This document shows, piece after piece, positions 46,836 through 56,519 of a stretch of 64,000 bases of DNA. The position numbers were made by a program, and so were the translations under genes. A model generated the notes under the pieces. That model worked only from the letters and a program-made list of their open reading frames with translations, ran no database searches and was not told the DNA's origin. Location: positions 2,480,501 through 2,544,500 of the forward strand of contig CAMQGK010000650.1 of the NCBI GenBank assembly GCA_947000775.1, read 5' to 3'. Each line of letters starts with the position of its first letter. Positions within the stretch are counted from its first letter, which is position 1. Origin of the DNA: Pterois miles (taxonomy: Eukaryota > Chordata > Actinopteri > Perciformes > Scorpaenidae).

Positions 46836-48469
46836 CTTCACCCACTGACTGTTTTATATCCGCTGTGTTACTATGAGTTCTTGAAGAAAACCACAGTGAA
46901 GGAAGAATCAAAAACAGAAAGTTCTCGATGAATTGAAGTAAACGTGGCCGCATATAACAACAGATATGAAAACATGTTTATAAACTGCAGTATAATCAAT
47001 AAGTCTCATAGATCCAGTGGGATTCTCACTACTTCTCAAACACATTCACTTCACTAAAACTAGACTGTTTAAAACACTCACAGCATCTGACTTTAAAACC
47101 AGTTTAACTTTAGTACCTTCAGTGGAACCCTTTAAACTCTTAACTCCTAACTAACTGGAATCCTGAATTAAACTTTAGTTTAATTTCAAGTTAAGTGCAA
47201 CTCTAATGTCACCTCATTTAAACCGTTTAACTCTAAACTTGAATTGCACTTTTAACTCCATGTTAACACCAGTTCATCCCTGGTTTAAATCAGGTTTAAT
47301 CCTGAATTAACTCTGGTTTACGTCAGGTTTAATCCTGGGTTAACTTCAGCGTAATGCTGGTTGGCGTTTGTTAATGGTTTGTGGAGAATAATGTAATAAC
47401 ACTAAGACTTCCTGTTTGTGTTTACAGTTTGTGTGATTGAGTTTTTTTCTGATGTTTAATGGTTTTTTTTTTAACTTTATTTTTTGTTTCCTGGACCGAT
47501 CAATCAGCACATTATTGATCAGTGGACTTTTCTACTGTTATTAACTGTTAGATCGTTCACCTCCTGCTGCTGCTTCACAATAAAAGCTTTTCTAAAATGA
47601 ACCTCTTGAAGGCTTTGAACACGAAGGTGCAGCAGGAAGTGCAGTCCTGAAGTTAGTGAGCAGGTAAATGCCTGTTTGTTATAAATCGGCTGTAATCAAA
47701 GTGACAGGTGTTGGAGGAAGCAGCCAATCACATCGTCCCACGCCAGCAGCTTTATGGTACGCATGGCGGTGAACTCTCATGTTTGTTTCCTGTTTTAATA
47801 AAATAAAACCACCATGTTCTGAACTCTGACTGATGAAAATAAAACTAAACAGACCCACCTGTAGAGTTTAATCTGTTTCATTCAGTTTAATCTGTGTCAT
47901 TTACTTTAATCTGTTTATTTCAGTTTGTTTCATTCAGTTTGATCTCTTTAATTCAGTTTGATCTTTGGCGAGGACCACTGTAGGAAAGGGTATCCTACGG
48001 TCCTACGATGGCCCTGTCTCTAGAGCCTTTGACGCACACCACCACGTCTCCCCCTTGTCCTCACCCGTTGGCTCGGATGTCCAACTCCAGTCCCCAGCAG
48101 CAGTATCCATCCGGATGATCGACATGGGGAAGACTGCCGAAGGATCCACGGTACCCAAACTGGAGTGGCGGAGAAGCAGGAGGAACTCAGCCATACTGGA
48201 GAGGCCTCCAGAGTTCACAATGACCACAAAAAAAGTGGTTTAGAAGCACTGACATGAGGAAGAAGTCCATCAACCGAGGGTGAGTCATAGCTGCTTCTGT
48301 CACACGCAGTTTGATCGAAAAATAGGTTAGTAGTGACAATAAGAAGTACTTAAAGACCAGCGCACACACGGTACAAATACAGCACAAAATTCAAACTACC
48401 ACAATGAACACAATATACTTTAAATATACAGTTATTACAGTAACGCAAACATTTCTAATTTTCTTCGGT
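46836..48469. other. Intergenic sequence between repeat blocks
   Basis: AT-rich, with residual GTTTAA-type repeats to about 47350 and an AATAAAAGC signal-like hexamer near 47579. A 92-codon open frame at 47965-48243 (+) has no recognised homology and may be a retroelement relic. No gene is called. Confidence 0.5.
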
Positions 48470-48996
48470 CCTGGACTGATCTACCTGTAGACCTGGACTG
48501 ACCTACCTGTAGACCTGGACTGACCTACCTGTAGACCTGGACTGATCTACCTGTAGACCTGGACTGACCTACCTGTAGACCAGGACTGATCTACCTGTAG
48601 ACTGGGACTGATCTATCCGTAGACTGGGACTGACCTACCTGTAGACCAGGACTGACCTACCTGTAGACCTGGACTGACCTACCTGTAGACCTGGACTGAC
48701 CTACCTGTAGACTAGGACTGACCTACCTGTAGACTGGGACTGATCTATCCGTAGACTGGGACTGATCTATCCGTAGACCGGGACTGAGCCAACTGTAGAC
48801 ATGGACTGATCTAGTCATAGACCTGGACTGATCTACCTGTAGACCTGCACTGATCTACCCGTAGACCTGCACTGATCTACCCGTAGACCTGGACTGATCT
48901 ACCCGTAGACTTGGACTGATCTACCCGTAGACCTGGACTGATCTACCCGTAGACATGGACTGATGTAGTCATAGACCTGGACTGATCTACCTGTTA
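48470..48996. repeat. 22-bp minisatellite (CTGATCTACCTGTAGACCTGG)
   Basis: About 24 units, with ACCTAC/ATCTAC and CTGTAGAC/CCGTAGAC variants, lying just downstream of the kiaa1614-like 3' end. Confidence 0.95.
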
Positions 48997-49223
48997 ATAG
49001 TTATTAAAGTAAACTGAATATTTCTAGTTTATCACAGAATGAAATAACAGGCGACAATTCAGCTTGTTTCTTTATCAGAAAATATAAACAAAATACAAAA
49101 ATACATGTGAAGTGTAAACAGGTTTAAATACTGTAAATGTTTTAATGACACTGGTTCTGATACAGGACTGATCTACCTGTGGTGGTTGTAGTCAGTCAGT
49201 CAGACAGTCAGGCTGTGTTGTGG

Positions 49224-52200
49224 TCACCGTGGAGGTGTCTGCCGGTGTCGGAGCACCCGGACGGTGACGGAGATGTTCTGGTTCAGCTGGTGGGTCACCT
49301 GGTCCAGACTTAGACCAGACACCTTCTTCCCATTCACCTCCAGGATCTCATCACCAACCGCTAGTAGGCCAGCGTACAGCTTCTCAGTGCTGCTGTCCAC
49401 CATGTCCTCTACATATACACCTACAGTACAGACGTTATTATACTGTTAATATATTAACACAGTACTACAACACGACAGTTATACTGTGTTACTGCAGTAC
49501 TAATATCGTCAACATACCAGAGAACTTGTTTAGTAAATACTCTTATTCTCAACTTTCAATGGAACCAGCAGAAGCCACAGAAGACAATATACAAATGTGT
49601 ACCATGATTAATCATAAATCACAAATATTTCATTATTCACAAACATGTATTTTTGCATCCACAAAAACAAAAGTTGATTTGCAAATACGCAAACTTCACT
49701 CTGTAAATACGTATTTCAATTCCACGTAAAATGTGATAGGTTTACATGTAAAGTGATATATATGCATTTGTGCATCAATTTGGTCGTGTGGACTGATATT
49801 TGCACGTTTGCAAATCGCTTCCTGTGGATTTAAGGGCCGCGTGACATTTGCAACTTCCCTCCTGTGTGTTAACAGAATTTTAACCAATTTGTACTGCAGC
49901 AGATCTGGAGAACAGATCTATAAGTATGAGATGCATTTACTAGCTCCACCAGAAGGTGGCGACATTTCCTCACATGAGCTGATGGAACTACAGTCTATAC
50001 TCAGTTTGATGGCATAGTTTACTATTAGAATTAATTAACTGGTTGCAAGAGACAAAGCTTTGAGCTGTCCAACAGATGAGGAATGGCTGATTGGTGAAAG
50101 TGAAATAATATAAATATATATATAAATGATGGTATCTGATACAATACATCCTCATTTCACCTCCATTAGGAGACAGCTGGCTGGAGGGACATCACATGAA
50201 AGTTTTCTTCAGCTACTGTTGGCTGTGTTGTTAGTCATGTGCAGTAAATACTGTGGTATAAAACCTGTGTTTGCTCTATGAAACATACATTGTCAGAAGA
50301 GAGTGAGTACAACTCACCCATCTTTTACGTGGTTCCGTCTCTGGTCCTGACCACACAGCTGATAGGTGGATTGTTCATATGTTGTAACAGAGATGTATAT
50401 TTAACGGTGTGTAGACAGAGCGTCTAATGTTATTAGGCTATGAGTAAATAAAAAGACAACAAATCAGTCTTATCTTCTTGGATTCTTATTCTGTCAATAC
50501 GACCACACCTCAAGGTCGATATTATTCATAATTCCAATAAAGTCTGAGTTCTATGTTATTCTAAAACACCCTGAACCAGATCTTTTCTACAGATCTGCTG
50601 TGGTACGAATTGGATAAAATTACGTTAACAAACAGGAGGGGAGTTACAAATGTCACCTGGCCCATAAATGTTGTCCTCTCCCTCTAATGATGGGTACTAG
50701 AATTAATAGTATTTCCAGTAGTATCAGTAGTATTTACAGTAGTATTAGTAGTATTTCCAGTACCAGAGTCATGTTGTCCTCACCTTCTAATCATGGGTAC
50801 CAGTATTAGTAGTATTTACAGTAGTATTAGTAGTATTTCCAGTACCAGAGTCATGTTGTCCTCTCCTTCTAATCATGGGTACCAGTATTAGTAGTATTTA
50901 CAGTAGTATTAGTAGTATTTCCAGTACCAGAGTCATGTTGTCCTCACCTTCTAATCATGGGTACCAGTATTAGTAGTATTTACAGTAGTATTAGTAGTAT
51001 TTCCAGTACCAGAGTCATGTTGTCCTCTCCTTCTAATCATGGGTACCAGTACAGTATTAGTAGCATTTACAGTAGTATTAGTAGTATTTCCAGTACCAGA
51101 GTCATGTTGTCCTCACCTTCTAATCATGGGTACCAGTATTAGTAGTATTTACAGTAGTATTAGTAGTATTTCCAGTACCAGAGTCATGTTGTCCTCTCCT
51201 TCTAATCATGGGTACCAGTATTAGTAGTATTTACAGTAGTATTAGTAGTATTTCCAATACCAGAGTCATGTTGTCCTCTCCTTCTAATCATGGGTACCAG
51301 TACAGTATTAGTAGCATTTACAGTAGTATTAGTAGTATTTCCAGTACCAGAGTCATGTTGTCCTCTTCTCCTGCTGATGATGAATCCGTACATTCGGCTC
51401 TCGGGTCGACTGACTTCCAACAGAACCGTTCCATCAGAGCAAATCTGGAGAACCCGACCGACAGAACGGACTGAAGAAGGACAACCAACGTCCTCCAGAC
51501 TGAGACACCTCTGAGGCAACCTGAGGGACGACAGACAGACCGAAGGTCAGCAGAGAAGCTGTGATTGGCTGATCTCAGGTCAGATGATTATAATGTATCA
51601 GCTGTTTTACTGGGCAGCTGGTTTGTAGTCACATGATCGATCCGCCATCATCTTCTTCTTCTGCTGATCAAATAAAGTCTGAACTGACCACGACTTTCTC
51701 AACTGGAAGAAGGGCGACACCTGCTGGAAGGACAGGAAACACTGTGGTCAGAGAAGGTGGAGGAAAAGGAGGAGGAGGAGCAGGAAGAGGAGGAGCAGGA
51801 GGAGACTGATTGAACAAGTTCAATAGCTGACACAAACTATCATAACTGATGGTCAGATGTTCTCACCACACAGAGGGACTGGACAGACGGTGATTTCTGC
51901 AGCAGACCAGAGGACTTCTTGGAACCTGAAGGGGCGGAGTCAGGTACCAAGGGGCGGGGCTGTGAGCTGAGACGGTCCATGCTGGAACCTGAGGGGGTGG
52001 AGTCAGGTACCAAGGGGCGGGGCTGTGAGCTGAGACGGTCCAGGCTGCCGGTCCGAGTCCTACTCAGTCTGACGTTGGACAAAAGACGACGCAGAGAAAG
52101 ACGAGACGATTCGTCTCTGCTGAGACTGAAAGAAACACAAGATTAATGATCAGACTACACTCTGAAAACACTTAATTAATAGTACTGCTTAGTATTACTT

Positions 52201-54740
52201 ACTAATACTTAATTACAGTCTTACTAATACTTAATTACAGTGCCACCTCACATCTTTATCTTCTGCAGTCACTGAAGGCTGAAAACTCCTCACCTCACAT
52301 TTCAACTGTTCTTTGTCATCTCGTAACAGAACCTCTCTGATTTTGCTCCTACGTGGTTTGAACGTATGAGCTCATCTTATGTGACGTAGTGGATGAACTC
52401 GTACTGTGACGTAGTGGATGAGCTCGTACTGTGACGTAGTCATACTGTGACAGTGAATGAGCTCGTACTGTGACGTAGTCATACTGTGACAGTGAATGAG
52501 CTCGTACTGTGGCATTTTTATAAGTAGTGGATGAGCTCGTACTGTGACGTAGTCATACTGTGAAGTAGTGGATGAGCTCGTACTGTGACGTAGTCAGGCC
52601 ATTAGGTCATACGGACTCACCATGCAGGAAGTGAACCGATGTCACTGTGAACCTCTGCTCTCATTGGCTGTCTGACCTGTCCATCACTGCGGCTGCCTGA
52701 GGTGGGTGGGGCTTGGCTCTCAGCTGTAAACCAATCAGAGTACAACATTAGTGTGCGCGTGTGTACAATCACTGCAGATTAAATCAGCAATAATCTGATT
52801 GGTTTCAGTTACAATTTACAGTTAAAGTCAAACACGATGATACATTTATATTTACTTATAATATTAATGAATTCTGATCATTACTGTTTCATTTATCTTC
52901 ATTAACTGATCTTCTGCTGATACTACGACTGATGCTGACTCATCATTTCCTGCTGGTGTTTCATAATACACGTGCTGTAATGTGAAGGCAGAGGCAGGCC
53001 TTTATTATGAAGCAACCACAGGAAATATTGACAGTGTTCGTGAGATCGTCTGTGTACACTTTATCTAAAAATCAGTTTGTCATTTTTCAGCACTTGTCGT
53101 CATGACGATAGTTCTTCTGGATATAACATAATGATGTTTCTGACAGTATCTGTGTAATATGTCACCTGCTGTCTCTGAGCTCCTCCCTGAGGAGGAGTTC
53201 TTCACTCTGGGATCCAGACCTCCCTCCTCTACACCGGGGCTCCTCTCCCTCAGCTCTGCCCCAGATGGGAGCTCTCTGTGGGGCTCAGCTGCTGCAGGTC
53301 TCCTCTGCTCCTCCTGACGCTGTGACATCAGCACTGATGTCACAGGAGGTGGAGACAAGAAGTAAGGGCAGGTGGAGGTGGTCAGCTGATCAGAGGCATA
53401 GGGGTTGATTGGCAGGTCTGTGGTGGGCGTGGTCTGAGGGATGGTCATCTGGTTTCCATTACGTTCCATCTGATTGGTCCTCCTCCTGGCCCCAGCCCCG
53501 CCCCCGTTGGATACATCAGGTGTGATGGAGCCAATGTAGGTCTCTCTGATTGGCTCCGTCCACAGGTTGAGGTGGGGCCTGTTCAGACTACGCCCTCGGT
53601 CTTCAGATACAGGTGGGTGTAGACAGAGGTTCAGCCTGACCCCACCACACGGACTTCTCTGATATCTGTCAACAACGTGCTTCGTCCCCTGGATCTCCGC
53701 CCCTGCTCTGCCCTTGATGTACAGGTTCAGGTCCGGTTTAGAGAGCAGGGCACCTGCCCCTCGCTGCCCCCCCCGTTTCCTCTGTCGCTCCAGGTAACGA
53801 GACTCTGCCTCCGTTTCCGTCTCATCCTCAAACCGCAGACGACGAGTCGGAGATGTTGCTAGGCGTCGCCTTGATGACCCAGCAGCTGATTCGCTGCTGG
53901 ACAAATCACTCAGATATCCTGATAAAGAAGCCACGCCCTGTGACCTCACCTGGATGACAGGATGGAGCCTGACGCCCGACCTGTGAACAGACCGCCATTA
54001 GTACACACTGTCAGTACAGACTACGATCAGTACAGACCACTGTTAGTGCAGACTGTCAGTACAGACCACCATCAGTACAGACCACTGTTAGTACAGACTG
54101 TCAGTACAGACCACCATCAGTACAGACCACTGTTTGTACAGACTGTCAGTACAGACTGCCATCAGTACAGACTACTGTTAGTACAGACTGTCAGCACAGA
54201 CTGTTAGTACAGACCACTGTTAGTAAGACTGTCAGTACAGACTGCCATCAGTACAGACCACTGTTAGTACAGACTGTCAGTACAAATGTCCGTACAGACC
54301 ACTGTTAGTGCAGACTGTCAGTACAGACTGCCATCAGTACAGACCACTGTTAGTACAGACTGTCAGTACAAATGTCAGTATAGACCACTATTAGTACAGA
54401 CTGTCAGTACAGACTGTTATAGTACAGACCACTGTTAGTACAGACTGTCAGCACAGACTGTTAGTACAGACACTGTTAGTACAGACCACTGTTAGTAAGA
54501 CTGTCAGTACAGACTGCCATCAGTACAGACCAGTGTTAGTACAGACCATCAGTACAGACTGTCAGTACAGCAGTACAGACCACTGTTAGTACAGACCATC
54601 AGCTCAGATTGTCAGTACAGACCGCCATCAGTACAGACCACTGATAGTACAGACTACCGTGTGTGTGTTACTCACAGAGTGTGTGTGTCGGGGGTCAGCA
54701 GGTCGTGGTCGGCTCTCAGAGGAACGCAGCGACGCTTCAT
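49224..54740 (-). CDS. kiaa1614: KIAA1614-like protein with C-terminal PDZ domain, 6 exons, 533 aa
   Basis: Minus-strand exons: 54740-54676, 53980-53166, 52723-52621, 52125-51867, 51510-51348, 49420-49224; phases agree. The start is MKRRCVPLRADHDLLTPD. Exon 2 begins SGVRLHPVIQVRSQGVAS, then LSGYLSDLSSSESAAG and LRFEDETETEAESRYLERQ, a signature I associate with the uncharacterised KIAA1614 family. It has acidic and basic low-complexity parts. Exons 3-4 give SDIGSLPACLSRDESSRL and a Ser/Pro-rich region with a 21-residue tandem duplication. The last two exons form a PDZ-like domain: GTVLLEVSRPESRMYGFIIS (GYGF-loop-like YGFI), then VYVEDMVDSSTEKLYAGLL and AVGDEILEVNGKKVSGLSLD. The function is unknown; a scaffold role is inferred from the PDZ fold. 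Adjacency to stx6 matches human STX6-KIAA1614. The PDZ exon donor is amplified in a minisatellite (50695-51347). Confidence 0.8.
49427..50694. other. Unique part of the last kiaa1614-like intron
   Basis: AT-rich, with no recognised element or ORF. The open frames at 49526-50017 lack homology. Confidence 0.5.
50695..51347 (-). repeat. 82-87 bp minisatellite duplicating the kiaa1614-like PDZ exon donor
   Basis: On the minus strand each unit includes GAGGACAACATGACTCTG|GTACTGG, the last coding bases and donor of the exon ending at 51348, followed by AATACTACTAATACTACTG. About seven copies follow the true donor. Use of the next donor (exon end 51261, donor GTATTGG) would add 87 nt in frame with no stop. 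Confidence 0.9.
51919..52045 (-). repeat. 63-bp coding tandem duplication in the kiaa1614-like exon 4
   Basis: Two units encode DRLSSQPRPLVPDSTPSG and DRLSSQPRPLVPDSAPSG, 21 residues per unit. The reading frame is kept. Confidence 0.9.
52378..52612. repeat. Tandem repeat GATGAGCTCGTACTGTGACG in kiaa1614-like intron 3
   Basis: About seven imperfect units with GTACTGTGACGTAGTCATAC. Each contains a TGACGT half-CRE-like core. It starts next to the exon 3 donor. Confidence 0.85.
53995..54655. repeat. Minisatellite CAGTACAGACCACTGTTAGT filling kiaa1614-like intron 1
   Basis: About 30 units of roughly 20-21 bp; it occupies almost the entire intron. The intron's own 3' end (GGCGGTCTGTTCACAG on the minus strand) resembles the unit GGCGGTCTGTACTG. 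Confidence 0.9.
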
Positions 54741-55552
54741 AGAGTTCTGTCCTCACTGCTGCTGCCACGGTAACAGAGAGACACAAAGACACTGAACACA
54801 CACCACAGGGTGGGGGAGGGGACAGGATGACACCAGGAGCTCTGATTGGTTGGTATGACAGAGGAAGGAGGATTAACTGATCAGCTCATCACAACTAATT
54901 AACCTGACGAGACAGCAGACTGATGATATCAGCAACCACAGTGTGTGCGTGTGTCACTGAGTGTGTGTGTTTGTGTGTTTTTTAATGTGTTGTTGTGTGG
55001 TTGTTAGTGTGTACTTATGGTTGTTTTTTGTCTGTCAGAATAATAACAACAACAATAATACCTGAAGAAGAAACAAGAAGATGGCCGACGGTTCATCACA
55101 TTCTGGTGAAACTGCACTCACATTTTCTTCAAAGAAAAACAACAACCTTTGTCTCTGCTCTAAGCCAGAGGCATTACTTTAAATCCAGTGACAGATGAGA
55201 CTTGAGTGTCCCTCTCTGAACAAACGTCGCTATAAAGTGTTGTGGTGGCAAATCATCTGATGTCAAAATCATTTCAGAGAAGAGATGAGGAGTTTTGCTT
55301 TAAAACAAAATTTTGAACTGAGCCATTTTGGTTTTGAAAAAGCTGACTTTTCAGAATGAAACTGATCATTCTTACCCTGTCCTGAACACCTGTGGTTTAC
55401 CTGTGTCTTTGCTCTAAGCCCCGCCCCTGTCCTGAACACCTGTGGTCTACCTGTATTGTTCTGCTCTCTGATTGTTTGTCACTCTACCAGGTATGACACA
55501 GGTCCAGGTGTTTTCCACATTTTTGGGGGCACAGCATGTGGAGGACCACACC

Positions 55553-56240
55553 TGACTCTAACGACCAACATCTGACTCTAACAAGCCACAGATGACTCTA
55601 ACGACCAACACCTGACTCTAACGAGCCACACCTGACTCTAACAACCAACACCTGACTCTAACGAGCCACACCTGACTCTAACAACCAACACCTGACTCTA
55701 ACGACCAACATCTGACTCCAACAACCCACATCTGACTCTAAGAAGAAGAAGAAGAAGAAGATATTCCTTTATTAGTCCCACAGTGGGGAAATTCAGTTTT
55801 ACACTCTGTTAAGTTCACACAGTACATGCAGACCTGAAACACACATACATGCAGTCAATGGAGAGATGTCAGAGTGAGGGGGCTGCTCCTGACAAGCGCC
55901 CAGAGCAGTTGGGGGTTTGGTGCCTTGCTCAGGGGCACCTTGGCAGTGCCCAAGAGGGAAACTGGCACCTCTCCAGCAACCAGTTCACACTCAGGTTTTG
56001 GTCCATGGCGGGATTTGAACCGGGGTCCTCCGCTTCCCTAACCCAAGTCCTTACGGACTGAGCTACTGCCGCCCCCAACCACCAATGACCAACACCTGAC
56101 TCTAACGACCCACATCAGACTCTAATGAGCCACATCTGGCTCGAACAATCAACACCTGACTCTAACAACCCACACCTGACTACAATGACCCACATCAGAC
56201 TCTAACAACCAACACCTGACTCTAACAATCCAAATCTGAC
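55553..56240. repeat. Minisatellite CACCTGACTCTAACGACCAA, split by a SINE
   Basis: 20-bp units on both sides (55553-55740 and 56079-56240) of the SINE at 55741-56078. Confidence 0.9.
55741..56078 (-). mobile_element. tRNA-derived SINE inserted in a minisatellite
   Basis: Fourth copy of the 15818-type SINE, inverted: AAGAAGAAG tail and TTTATTAGTCCCACAGTGGG at the left, head ending GAGCTACTGCCGCCCCC at the right. It diverges a little from the other copies (for example GGGATTTGAACCGGGGTCCT). Confidence 0.85.
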
Positions 56241-56519
56241 TTCCTGATTCTAAGGACTCTCCATCAGTCAGAGCTGAAGAAGAAACGTCTTCTAGTACTA
56301 CTACTACTACTACTACTACGACTACTTCTACTTCTACGACTTGTACTACTACTACTACTACTTATGTATGTGGACTATTGCAATAAAGAATGTATTAGAA
56401 ACCCCTCTTCCTCCTACATCGCCCACAATGCACCTGGACAAGGAAATGACGTAGCAGCGCGGCCAGCAGACAGAGCGCCGCTTCCCGCGTGTGCAGCTTG
56501 TTGTTGTGGTGGAGGCAAC

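Larger units (their letters stand above)
54741..56519. other. Intergenic region between divergent kiaa1614-like and wdr18
   Basis: 54741-55550 has no recognised gene. 55553-56240 is a minisatellite interrupted by a SINE. 56280-56365 is a (TAC)n/(ACT)n triplet run. The CpG-containing sequence at 56400-56519 is the likely wdr18 promoter and 5' UTR. Confidence 0.6.

Noticed and set aside
47965..48243. 92-codon plus-strand ORF
   Set aside because: No recognised homology; could be a retroelement relic, but no motif supports a call.
42960..48996. CRISPR-like regular repeats
   Set aside because: Units are contiguous tandem repeats without unique spacers, in a vertebrate genome.
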